Source of the DNA: Dipteris shenzhenensis
Taxonomy: Eukaryota > Polypodiophyta > Polypodiopsida > Gleicheniales
Assembly: GCA_047967505.1 (NCBI GenBank)
Contig: CM106541.1
Reading direction: 5' to 3' (one strand)
Length of the DNA: 64,000 nucleotides
Shown piece by piece: positions 11,859 to 23,195 of this stretch. The number at the start of each line of letters is the position of its first letter. Position 1 is the stretch's first letter. The translations under genes were made by a program, and so were the position numbers. Below the pieces are notes generated by a model that saw nothing but the letters and a program-made list of their open reading frames with translations, had not been told where the DNA came from and did no database searches.

Positions 11859-11887
11859 AAGTGGACACCCTTAGCTTGCTACTTCCC
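11859..11887 (-). repeat. right terminal inverted repeat
   Basis: Reverse complement of 5396-5424, three mismatches over 29 bases by eye. It sits between non-coding DNA of the transposon and the LTR-like start of a copia fragment. Confidence 0.75.
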
Positions 11888-12065
11888 GGGGCCCATTTGG
11901 AGCCCCAAATGATCTCAGATGATCTAGGCCGAACGGACACCGTAGGTTAATTGGTCTATTTTGTGCCACGGTCCTATCGTGTGGTCAGTGGCTTATTTTG
12001 GGACCGATCGTTTTTGGACGGACTGGGTCGGCACCAAATTGGGTCTAACCAACTACGACTGGTGG

Positions 12066-12074
12066 CTATATAAG
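12066..12074 (+). promoter_or_regulatory. TATA box in copia LTR
   Basis: CTATATAAG about 260 bases before the end of the LTR, a usual position for LTR promoters. It is followed by a leader-like pyrimidine-rich stretch. Confidence 0.55.
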
Positions 12075-12327
12075 AGCAAGCCTGTGAAGCCCATTATCAT
12101 CACTGGCTACAGCAACCCTGATTCCTTAGCATCCAACCTCTGTCCTCTACTATTTCCAGCATGCCATCGAAGCTTCTCTCACAGGAGCACACGGCTGGGA
12201 GGCAGCCCCATCTATTGTATCAGTTTTACACTAATCAAAATTTTCATTCTCCATACTATTTTCTTTTTTCTCTTGCATACGAGATCTTTTTATCTGTTGA
12301 GCACAGACGTTGTATTGTTTTCTTACA

Positions 12328-12339
12328 TGGTATTAGAGC
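12328..12339 (+). other. primer-binding site, tRNA-iMet type
   Basis: TGGTATTAGAGC, one mismatch from the usual TGGTATCAGAGC complementary to the 3' end of initiator-Met tRNA; it lies immediately after the LTR end. Confidence 0.75.
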
Positions 12340-12397
12340 TTGGGCTCTAGCAAGAAGATTTGGTGGTGTGTTTCTATTTACGAGCAGATTGTGAGAG

Positions 12398-13066
12398 ATG
12401 GCCCAGCCCGCAAGACTGCAAATCCCATCGTTCGGCGAAAGCAAAAAGTTGGACGGCACTAATTATCCACTTTGGAAGTTCAAGATGAAGACCATCCTAA
12501 GCGCATACGAGCTTTGGGATATTGCTACTGGGGTGGATGTGAAGCTGGTTGTGAGACCGGATCTAGCCAATGCAAGACAACAGATAGTACACTGCGGATG
12601 AGATGCTCGCATGGACAAGAAGAAATGCAGATGCGATGTGTTCTATTGTCTGCAGTGTAAGTGACTCTATCATGGCATTAATTCAAAATGTCACCATAGC
12701 GGAGGAGGCATGGACGGCCTTGAAAAATCAGTGAGGAGGCATGGATGGCCTTGAAAAATCAATACAAGACCACGAATCAGACGCAGATTCAGAATCTAGA
12801 GACTCAACTCGCGAATGAGAAACTGTATGAGTCTGAAGCGATAGAGAAGTTCATCACCAGGGTGAAGAATTTGTGTGATTAGATGACTGCGATTGGCATC
12901 ACCATGATTAGTGAGAATCTAGCACGAAGGTGCATGTTACGGTGCTGAATATGTAGAACAGAAATCTGCCCCTCAACTTTGAGGATTTCAACGTGATGCT
13001 TCTGGAGGAGGAGATGCATCAAAAGACGAGGACTGGAGAAGATTCGGCTTTCTCAGCTGGATCAAA
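12398..13066 (+). pseudogene. copia gag, truncated
   Basis: Begins MAQPARLQIPSFGESKKLDG with the typical copia gag start (FDG/LDGTNYPLWKFKMKTIL, residues ~19-34). After residue 67 the frame is lost at 12601; later gag sequence continues with stops. A ~43-base local duplication (GAGGAGGCATGGA...TTGAAAAATCA) lies at 12701-12763. The text ends at ~13066 in the segment shared with 10-175, before the zinc knuckle. Confidence 0.75.
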
Positions 13067-13481
13067 GGGGATGTCCCTCATACAGCCAGTATGAGCCATG
13101 AAGAACGCCATGAGTGGCTCATGGGTCTTCCTGAGGCAGAGGTCGAGAACTGTGGTTCACGCTGTGTTGCCTTCATGAAAATGAGGGCTCATGTTCCACA
13201 ATTTGAGATCCTCGGAAGTGAACTACATTTCATCGAATCTTACTTCAGTGTGTTTAAGAATCCACAACAGGCTGCGGAGCAAGCAGACCAGGGGTACAGA
13301 CCAGGGGTATGCGGAAGTCACAGAGATCTGCTCTATTCTGAGGTCCGTGCTCCAATATTACGAGCAAGACAACTCAGTCCAGCAGAGGCCAACCCCATCG
13401 ACCATCCTGAACTACATCAACGAGCTGGAGCAAAGTGTGGAGGCAGCTGTGAGTAGACTTAAACAAGACATGCTTGTCTAA
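13067..13481 (+). pseudogene. unknown gene fragment, frameshifted by 13-bp duplication
   Basis: Abrupt change from copia gag into a coherent non-transposon-like reading frame (13067 to about 13310, through MSHEERHEWLMGLPEAEVEN at 13091) that ends in a second frame with ELEQSVEAAVSRLKQDMLV at 13481. The two frames are separated by a 13-base tandem duplication, CAGACCAGGGGTA (13289-13314); removing one unit would make one frame. Soluble, helical composition, no recognised domain. The 3' part is duplicated with its 3' flank in tandem (next entry). It could be the last exon of a host gene captured beside the copia fragment; I do not recognise the product. Confidence 0.5.
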
Positions 13482-13652
13482 TTATTTCGAAGCCAGTACT
13501 TACATCTATGCTGTGCTTATTCCGTGTATGTTTACCAGCTGGAGCAAAGTGTAGAAGCAGCTGTTCGAAAACTCAGACAAGACTGCATGCTTGGCTAATT
13601 ATTTTGAAGCCAGTACTCGCATCTACGTTGTGCTTATTCCGTGTATGTTTTC
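13425..13652 (+). repeat. 114-bp tandem duplication of a gene 3' end
   Basis: Two diverged units, 13425-13538 and 13539-13652. Each starts CTGGAGCAAAGTGT and ends in TTATTCCGTGTATGTTT, and contains the last ~18 codons, the stop and the 3' flank. The second unit still reads LEQSVEAAV then a stop. Confidence 0.8.
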
Positions 13653-16600
13653 AAAATGTTCTTCGACTTATAGCCAGCAATACGTGAAGCAAATTATTAG
13701 ATCGTGATGGTTTGTACTGAAAAGTTCAAGTCATGGTTTTGCATCGAAGAACAATACCTCTTCATCGTCTCTTTAGATGGTTACTCTCGAATGATTGGTG
13801 ATCTAGTTCAACGTCCCATTCCTTGCCAAATCAGTTGATTTGTTTGACCATCCTTGCGACTTCAATTTTAGTTTCGAGCTTTATCATGTGTGTCTCCACA
13901 AGAGTCGACATTCAACGATTAAATCTAAAACTCGAAGTAATCGCAAGCAACTAATATTATTGCATTATTTTCGATGCGAACACCAGGCTCCACGAAAACC
14001 GATCAGCTTCCCATAAGAGCATTTTCAATTACCAAAAAGGATTTTGGATACTACGTGTTAGTAGTTGTTGTAAACCAAAATCTAAAAATGAATACAATAG
14101 TTGCTTTAATGAGTACGTGAATAATATGCTTGGAGGAAAACGTGGATTCAAATGAGTACACTAATAATATGCTTCGAGTGTGATCTCATGAAATTAGGTG
14201 TCGTCCTTTGAATGTTTGGGACTCTTGATACGATGAAATTAGGTGTCGTCCTTTGAATGTTTGGGACTCTTGATACGATGAAATTTGGTGTTTATTTTTA
14301 AAGTCGATGTCCATCATGTTCATTATTACAACTAGTGTGGAACCCGTGGCAAGCCAGAGTGCACTTGGTTCTTGTGTATCGCAGCTCATCCCCTCAATCT
14401 CTTTTATGAATGCTTCTCACTCCTCAATCTCTTTCGTGCATCAACCCATAGCTGTCACATCAATCCAAAGCCATCAATAGAAATTTTCCTACAGCAAGGG
14501 TCGTCTCAGAATTAAGTGCACAATAGAGGAATTAGACATTAGAAGTACCTTATTGTAGAGAGAATTGTTATGAAGATGTATGCTGCTTGGGTGAGCGATT
14601 TGTTGTTGATCAGATTTGGGGACATTCTTACATGAAAAGGCATGGACATCAATCACTAACTGAATCGAGCAAGAGGGAGGAAGTTAGTCTGGGCGCAAAA
14701 AGGCATCCAATGGTACATATTGCTTAAATTTAATTGAACACTCCAAGATTCTCCCATCCTCTTCCCCCAAACCTCTCCTTAATAGAGAAAAAGATTTCTA
14801 GTCACTCTTTCAAAGTGAAGTACATGCACTTCAAGTCTAGTCCCTATTGCATGCATCCCTTACAATCTCATGTTACTTTCTCATAGTTAAGTTCACGCAA
14901 TAACAATATACCAAATAAGTTAGCCATGCCAAAATGGAACCTTGCATCAATTTAGAACGAATGAATCTAGTGCTCTATCAGGTTTCCTACGTTCAACATC
15001 ACTATAGGATGATGGTGGCACAATAGCAAGGACTATGAGGACACCTAATACCATGCTTGCAATTGTGATAACAATTGTTGGAGCAACACATAGAACAACA
15101 TGTAGAGTGAGAGGCACTACTACTGGAGATACAAATGCTTGAGGACTTTATACTAGACTGTGAGGAGGAAGGGGACGAGCAAAGTCTAATGTAAAACTCA
15201 ACGGTTTCCCCTTATCAACATTGCATTTTTAGTACTCTAAAATTGTGACTCAAAAAATGTGATAGGACTTCAAATTGACATTCAAGCTCTTAGGAAGTCC
15301 CTAATAAGTTGTCTAGATCTAGATCCAAAAAGTATTAAGGGGTTAGCCTTCTTGCTTTCTCTCCTAACCCAGTGTCTTTCTTGTTTGTCTAATTCTCTTT
15401 AAGTCATCCCCTTCCTTCCACATCCATGCCCTTCTTGGTCATGATATTGTTGAAAGCTCTCTTGGTCACTTGAGTCCAAGAGAAATGATGAAAGCAAAGA
15501 AGATTAGTAGCTTGTCCCTTTACCCTCCCTTTACATCCATGAAGATTAGTAGCTTGTCTGTTCACATCCATGAACTTCTTAATCAAGATATCAAAAACTT
15601 AACAGACGCTTCGAATCCAAGAGAAATTATAGGAATCTTCTTAATCAAGAGATCAAAAACTTAATGGGCAACTTGATTCCAAGAGAAATAATAGGATCAT
15701 AGAAGATTGGTCATAAGATCTTCTATGGTAGGATCATAGAAGATTAGTCATAGGATCTCCTTTTGATATGGTCAAAACTAGTACTCATAGTTCTAACTTC
15801 TTCCATAATATCTAATATTACATTGATTACAATGTTTCCTATCTAAGTCTCTAATACACTTTAATGTTCTATATTCTTGATACATGTGGGGTATATATTA
15901 CACTATACAAATTTGGTCACCATTTGTTAGCTCAAAGAAGTATTAACTCAAATTTGGTCCTTCTTGAAACCTCAAAGGTCCTTGCAATTGATTTGTGCCT
16001 CCCATGAATTTGGTCATTATGTTCAAATCACAGTTGACCAAGGAATTTTGTAGTCCTACAAACCCTATAATCATTGTTTACATCTTGGTTAGGTTGTTGA
16101 GGAACTAGACATCACCTTGAATCTTAATTTCTTCTTGCATCAAAGTGAAGTAGGTAGTGATGAAATTAACGCATCCAACTAGGTAGCAATGAGGGTAACG
16201 AGTCCGATTGAGGGTAGCAATAAGGGTAATAGGTCCCATTGACATAATGTTCCCTAAGGTGTAGAATTCTAGCATTGAAAATTGCACCGAAATACTATTG
16301 CACAAATGCCAAGTTCTTGTAAGAGAAAAAATTATTTCACAAGTGCCAAAATTAAAGGTCATCATTGCTATAGTATAATCCCAAAATAGTCACACAAGAT
16401 AAATCTCATAAGTGTCAAAATAAAGGTCAACATTACTATAGTATAATGCCTAAATAATCACACAAAATAAACCTCACGTAACACATATAGTTACTTCTCA
16501 ACATCGAGCATACATCCATGATTGACACAACTAGCATGAATTTTGAAACTTACATTTTGAATAGATAGGTTCAAAATGATTGACACAACTAGCATTTTGA

Positions 16601-18110
16601 AACTTACATTTTGAATACATCCATGATTGACACAACTAGCATGAATTTTGAAACCTACATTTTGAATAGATAGGTTCAAACCCATGACAATAAAACTAAA
16701 TTCAACTATGCTATTGTAAAATATAAAATAACATTTAGGGAGATGATTTTGACCAAACTAGCATCAATTTAAGTTAACTTTGTTATGCAAAAAATAAATT
16801 ACCATTTAGGTAGATGACGTTTTTCCTTTTAGCATTATTTTGATTAGATCTCTACAAGAAAGTTGGCATTAAATCAAGCATTTCATATCTCTAATACATA
16901 AATACATAGCCTTTAGCAATAAGTTTTGCACTATACCCCTTTGATTTATGTCCCATTGATAGACTTGATCATTAAATATTATCAAATCTATGAACATTTC
17001 ATTTTTTAACTATCTTTATTAGAGGTCTCAATCAAAATCTATGAAAAGACAAAGTTAAACAACATGGGAAAGATATAATCCTCTACATCTAGATCTATTT
17101 GCAAGGAAAGTAATTTGGGATAGTGATTGATAGATGGAAATTTGTATTTGGTATTAATGATTCAAGTAATTCTTGCACTCATGTAGGAACACCATTTTGT
17201 AGCTCAATAGAGCACCACATGTCAACAATCTAGGTGAATCCCCATGCATTTGATGGTCAAAGATAGACACCCTCTTAACTTGCACAATTGTGCTTCCTTT
17301 CACTCCTACCATTCATCACGATGAACAACTCAATTTTTCCCTAATAATGGCATAGCCCTCTTCATGTCAGTGACCCTCCATTCATTTCTTCATGGTCATA
17401 TAACCGATAGGGACTAGTCCTTATCCTTCTTTCATGGTAGCAACCTCTCAAAAACCTACCTCTACTTTCATCTAGAATCCCAAGCTTCTTCATTCTATGG
17501 ACCTCCTCTATCTTACTCAATGTCTCTCTCCATGGTGACCACTCATTTCTCATGTATTGTGTAGGTAGTAGCCTCCTTCCTCTCCCATCTTATCCACATG
17601 AATTTCTATTGCAACTCCTCACCTCATGTTTGCATCCATTCACATGGGAGGTTGCAACTACCGATGTACTATTCTACATACTTGGATCAAGAGTCATGGA
17701 TGGATGTCCATGGCTCACCACCATTACCCCTCCTTGCCACCCAACAAAGCAAGCCAAAAATTAATTCCATCTTTAGAGTGGCCACAACTTGTGATGCAGG
17801 TATTAAATCATAATGATCCAAAAATGAAAAATGACTAACACTCCATTCTACATAATCTTTTCACAACAGCTAAGCCGAAAGAAACATAGGTTGCCATCAT
17901 CAATACCATCATTGTATCAAGATCATCTTATCAACCCCATTAATGTAAAATAGGACCCCCACTTTGACAAAATGAGTAGCATCACGTGTCTACGATGGGT
18001 TAGAGACCTGCTCTGCTAGGTCTCAAAGTTGGGATCATATATTGCCTTTATTTTCAAAGCATAAAATTTAAGGTTTCATTAATAAATCTCAAACTTTGAG
18101 GAATATTAAG
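13653..18110. other. non-coding region with small tandem repeats
   Basis: No supportable gene. Small tandem duplications occur: a 45-base unit (GAAATTAGGTGTCGTCCTTT...) twice at about 14190-14280; repeats of AAGATTAGTAGCTTGTC and CAAGAGAAATNATAGGA phrases at 15475-15760; and an ATTGACACAACTAGCATGAA unit at 16515-16680. The ORFs present are short and lack family features. Confidence 0.6.
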
Positions 18111-18136
18111 AAAATATAAGAAAAAGCATGTGCGCA

Positions 18137-18370
18137 CACACACACACACGCGCACACATACACTCATGCACGTGCATGCACATACACATATATACATATG
18201 CATGCATATATATGTATGTATGTATGTATGTATGATGGGTGCACACACACATATGCACACACATACACACACTAATGTTCAAGAATTTTTAGTTTAATTC
18301 AACTGAACTTCTAAACACACACACACAAAACACGAAATATTAAAATATAAATAAATATATTATATATAAC

Positions 18371-18424
<54 letters not shown>

Positions 18425-18453
18425 CATTGTGTTAGCCACATTTACTCCCCCCT

Positions 18454-18486
<33 letters not shown>

Positions 18487-18490
18487 TTAA
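18137..18490. repeat. cluster of dinucleotide and tetranucleotide microsatellites
   Basis: (CA)n with CG interruptions at ~18137-18160, (TATG)n at ~18210-18235, (CA)n at 18241-18272 and 18316-18327, (TC)n at 18373-18422, (TG)n at 18457-18484. Confidence 0.9.
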
Positions 18491-18499
18491 AAGAAAAAA

Positions 18500-20935
18500 C
18501 CTTTTAACAACATAGCACAAGAAGCTCAAATAAAGGTGGATAAAAAATTATTTATTATATGGGTGTTCATAAAACAAAAGTTGGTGCAAAAAATGTCAAA
18601 TCCGTCAGGTATTCCAAGCTCTGAGGTTAGGGTCCACTTATGAAATTGTATAAAAAAGTATGTAAGATTTTATTTGGCAAGGAATGACAATAATGTTTTT
18701 AAAAAAACAAATATATCTGCAAACAAAAGTACAGCTAGTGAAGTCTTGACAAGCATCTCATTTACGAAAGAGGAGAATTTGCATAGAAGTAGGTGAACCA
18801 CTAAAACTTGCAGACAAGAAGCAATTTTGCAAAAATGATTTTGCAAAACTGAATAAAAGTAGAGCTTGGCTAAGTCCTGGCTAGCATCACTATTATTGAA
18901 GAGGGGAGTCTGCATACCTGCCACCATCCAATAAGAAAGCATGGTAAGAACTAGCTTAACTTTGATTGGGAAGACAAGTGTCATAAACACCCCTTCCTTG
19001 TTATCGAGGTCAGAATAAAATATGAGCTTAGCCATAGACTTAAACAGCTCGATGTGGTATCAAAGGTGTAAAAAAGTGGGTTAATCACTTATGGAGTGGG
19101 GTGAATCAACTTGAGGTGAATATGGTGGGGTGAATTAGCTTGAGGTAAATATGGCGGGGAAGGCAAAAATGTACTAAAAAAATTTTGATCATAGTAATGA
19201 GAACATGGAGGGTGGTGGGAATCATAAAGGGAGATTACAAGAAGAAATTAATAAATAGATAAGGGAAAAAGAAAATAAAAAATTGAGAGGGGGGAAGGAA
19301 GAAAAATATAATGAGCAAACTAAAGAAAGAGAAGGGAAACAAATTAGAAGGTGAGTTTTTTTTTTTAATTGTGATGAAGTGGGAAGAAAAGAGAATGGAG
19401 AGGGGGTGATAGGTTAATGTAATAGGTGAGAAAGACATAGAGTAAGAGGAGGAACTTTGAACGATGTTTAAGGGAAAGGAGGGGAAATTTTGGAAAGAGA
19501 TAGCCTAAAGCATAAGGAATTAGAGGGGGTGGGGGGGGAGAAAGGGGGTTTTATGGGAGATAGATAGGTTTGGATCATAGAGAAATAGAGGGGGGAATGA
19601 AGGAAATTAAGGGGAGGGAGGGATATAAAAAAAGAGGGGCAATGAACAAAATAAATTAGAGAGGGAGGGGGGGTTTAACAAGTAAATTAGAAGGGATAAA
19701 GAGTTAAATAAAGAACCTGTGTGTCCATCATCATGAAGGAGACGTGTGTATGAAGGCAGCATAAAGAAGTGCACAGGAAGTCGTATGCAGGATGTGACAA
19801 CGTAGGCAACGTCCACATGAGTACAAGTAGACGAGGCTAGCAGGGTTGTGGGACACGAGCTGGCCATAGTAGAGGGTGGGATGGAGTATGCATATTGCAC
19901 AGAGAGTAGAGTTAGTAATGAGGGGAGTAAAGATGGCTCGAAGGCCGAGCTCCTCTTAGGTCTGGTAGGTGGGTGTAGACCGACGTGGAGGGCGCATACC
20001 GTGTGGGTGTGGACAGTGAGGAGTAGAAGCTGCAGTGACGACTGAGGTGGAAGGCAACGCCAGGCCAGCAACACTGTGCAGTGTGAATAGTACATGACAG
20101 GGAGTGGAGGGCAATGCACAACAGGAAGCAAAGAGCGGCATACGGTGGGGATTCGAGAATGAACAACCAATGCAGCGGGGAAGGGTAGGGCAACAAAACA
20201 TAGGGGAGTAGGGTGCAAGGCAAGAGGGGGTAGTAGTTAGCCTTTTTATAGTTAGGTGAGAAGGGAGAGTCGAGGAAGGGATAGTCGGGGAAGGGAGGGG
20301 GGGTTTAGTTAAGGAGGATTAGTTCCATGTAGTTTAGTTGGAAATGTGTAGCATAAATAGAAAAATAGGGAGAAAATAGCTTTAAAATAGGAAAATTAGG
20401 GAGAGAAGAGGGGGTTTGCAGAAAAAATAGGGAGGGGAGAGCAAGGTTAGAATAAATGAAGGATAATAAGCACCATGAGAAAATGAGAAAGTAAGGAAAT
20501 AGATAAAATGAAAGATAATAAAAAATAAGCAAAAAAATACTAAAATTAAGGATAAATTATAAAAATAGAGAATAAATTGACTAAATAGGGGACAAGAAGG
20601 AAAAAGTAAAAAATAAGAAGAAATTAAGAGAAATTAAGTAAAAATAAAAAATAAGAACAAAATAGAGAATAAGAGAAAAAATAGCAGAAACTTCGATGCT
20701 AGGAGAAAATTTAAGAGCTTAGGAGAAATTTTAAGATGAAATTTAAATAGGAAACTAGAAATTTGGAACAAAATAGAGACTAAGAGGAAAGTTTTAGAAG
20801 AAACTAGGAACTAATTAGGAAAAATGGGAAATAATTAGGAAAAATTAAGAAATTAGGAAAAAAAAGGGGGGGGCATAGGCAAAATATAAAAAATTAGGAG
20901 AAGAATTGTAAATGAGAGTTCTTATGAAATTTCCA
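18500..20935. other. non-coding, strongly purine-rich plus strand
   Basis: From about 19200 to 20930 the plus strand is dominated by A and G (GGGGAGG, GAAAATAGG, AGGGGGG runs). The long minus-strand ORFs here (for example 19607-20218) have the biased composition expected from a pyrimidine tract and no family motif, so I call no gene. Confidence 0.6.
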
Positions 20936-21231
20936 TCTCCCCATTTTGAAAGAGAGCAATCAGATATCTGTAGCAAAAGTTATACCCTTTGCAAAATAGC
21001 TAGAAGTTGGTATAGCTGGAAATTTCTGCAATTAGCCTATCTTGGATAGTCGGATAGGCTTGCATTATTTCAGTCATAACTTTTGATTGAAAATAAAAAC
21101 GACAAGCAGATTAACGATGTAGAAAGATGACTACTAGCTCTACAACTTTATTAAAGAAGTTAATCTCAAATTATGAAATTACAAATCACACAGACTAAAA
21201 TTACAGGAACGGCTGTCTCTTGAGACTGATA

Positions 21232-21232
<1 letters not shown>

Positions 21233-21280
<48 letters not shown>

Positions 21281-21323
21281 AAACATAAAAAATGAAAATA
21301 AAAAATTAAATGGAACCTAAAAA

Positions 21324-21357
<34 letters not shown>
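21233..21357. repeat. (TG)n and (GA)n microsatellites
   Basis: (TG)n at about 21233-21276 and (GA)n at about 21327-21356, separated by 50 AT-rich bases. Confidence 0.9.
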
Positions 21358-21359
<2 letters not shown>

Positions 21360-22228
21360 GGGCGAGGGTCTAGCCACAAGAGAGGAAGGTGTAGGAGTGT
21401 GTGTGTTACCTACTATTTCAATGAATCTAAATCTCCTCTACTCAACATTCTTAGCCATAGCTTCAAAAGGCCCCTAGCAGCCATTGCTTCATCATGACTA
21501 TAATTACATTTCTATTAATGCTTAAGGGTGCAACAAAGAGAATCACTGAGCAAGAAGAATTCTATCTAATTACTCTAGCTACATTTCTAATCAAGAATCC
21601 AAGAGAGTAATTTCTAGCTGCATCTCTAATCGAGAATCCACGAGAATAACTCCTTATCAATTTTCGCATTGTTAAAAACCATAACATAGTTTCTAAATTC
21701 AACAAGTTATAAGGTATTTCAGTTTTTAGTTCTCATCACTAACAGATACAATTTTGTAAGTGTGCATGAAAGGGTCGAGAGTACTATATCTCCCATCATA
21801 AGTCTCCCGAGTGTATCCTTCAAGGTTGCCAACATCCTTCTTCACAATACCATGGTGTAGCATGCTTTGAGGAGACGAGGAGTGGTTGGCTAGTCTAGGT
21901 GCTAAATGTTTTATCTATCCTAGAGTGTGAAGCCTTCATAAATTATGTAGAAGCACTTGGGTTTTCACATTAAGGGAGCATGGATCCTCCAAAGGGAGGA
22001 GCCTTTAGAGACAACGGTAGAATCTCAGTGCACGATGCGATTCTGGTAGAGAACTTATGGAGGTCGGGCTTATCTCAACTATTTAGCAACGTCAAAGTGG
22101 GAGGCAAAACTACAGTGGGAGAGGAGGGGTATTCTTAATCATAGGAGAATGGCACTAGGTTCCAATCTACATGTGAGTTTGGGGTTCTCAGAGCCATTTT
22201 CTAGGTCCCTGCATGAAATTCAAAATGT

Positions 22229-22278
<50 letters not shown>

Positions 22279-23190
22279 CGTGCCTAACCTTTTGCAGTAC
22301 TTGTCCCTCGCTCTTCCCTCTGCCTTCATAGCCGCATGGAGATCTAGAGATCCTTAAGGATTAGAGCTACTCAAGACTTTACTTGCAAATCCGATGGAGA
22401 GGTGTGTCGACTCACCTGCCACCATCACAACAAAAATGAAAGTTAGAACAATACATTTTTGATGCGGAAGCTAGGCTTCAAGGCCAGCACACAGTTGTTA
22501 TCCTTGTCACTCAATCTAGATTAGCATTAATAAAATCTTGGCATTTATAAATTTTATACAATGCTTATACAAGTAATTCTCATGAAATCTACATCCATAC
22601 AACACACTATTCAAAATTTTTGGACTTTCTCTCTTAGTTTGGAATTTTTTTTGGAGCGTATCCTCTCCACTCAACTTTACTTAGTGAGCTAAAAAATTGG
22701 GCAAATATGGCCTTATTAAGCTAAAAAGTCAAGTGGTGACCTCTAATTTAAAAAAAAAAGGCTCAGTGAAGCTATAATTCCCAAACTCATGCATGGTGCC
22801 CCAATCCAATAACTATAATAATAATAGTAGTAGTCTCCTAACTCAAGTTCAATTTTAACACTATGAAGTGAAAATATGACACCATATGAAAAGAGTTTGT
22901 TGAATTCAACATATAAGTGGTGTATAGATACACCCTTTTTTTGAAAAACAAACCATACAATAAATTATCTTATTGGTGGTGTATAGATACACCATTTGTA
23001 TGGAAAAAAGCATACAAAACATTATCTTATGCATTTGAATCTCGTTCAGAGTCATTAGATTAATGTAATGTATTTGCGCTTGATGGGTCAAGCCTTGCCA
23101 TGATTTTTAATATGGACATGACTTGGATCAGGGATTGTGATACATATTTCAACATTGTATCCATGCTTCTTTTTAAAACTTCGCGTCCTC
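21358..23190. other. no recognised gene; (GA)n microsatellite at 22231-22272
   Basis: Short ORFs only. The near-palindrome GGTGTATAGATACACC occurs twice, at about 22918 and 22978. The stretch lies just beyond the 3' end of the DUF7869 gene, so one end of that element should lie here; I could not identify it. Confidence 0.4.
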
Positions 23191-23195
23191 GATTT

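Larger units (their letters stand above)
5396..11887 (-). mobile_element. 6.5-kb DNA transposon with palindrome arrays
   Basis: Bounded by inverted repeats at 5396-5424 and 11859-11887 (core GTAGCAAGCTAAGGG, then TRTCCACTT). Inside each end is an array of the palindrome TACCTCGATCGAGGTA: left 5493-6081, right 10429-10617. The only coding region is a decayed minus-strand DDE-type transposase (10196 to ~7560), transcribed right to left. The left part also holds ~1.2 kb of AT-rich tandem repeats. Target duplication cannot be read: both flanks are G-rich (GGGG next to each end). The arrays occupying both subterminal zones suggest transposase-binding sites; that is inference. Confidence 0.75.
11900..13066 (+). 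mobile_element. Ty1/copia 5' end fragment (LTR, PBS, gag)
   Basis: The 3' part of an LTR with TATA box (12066-12074) ends TACA at 12327, followed directly by an initiator-Met primer-binding site (TGGTATTAGAGC, 12328-12339) and a gag start at 12398. The LTR start could not be fixed; it lies somewhere after the transposon end at 11887. The element is cut at about 13066, where it joins unrelated gene-like sequence. Its last 140 bases match the window start (10-175). Confidence 0.75.

Noticed and set aside
13653-18110. tRNA or other RNA gene in the long gene-free stretch
   Set aside because: I looked for A/B box and cloverleaf-like patterns and saw none; the absence is by eye only.
19607-20218. 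203-residue minus-strand ORF, Pro/Ser/Leu/Cys-rich
   Set aside because: Lies in purine-rich DNA whose complement is stop-poor; no family motif and overlapping ORFs in other frames look equally good.
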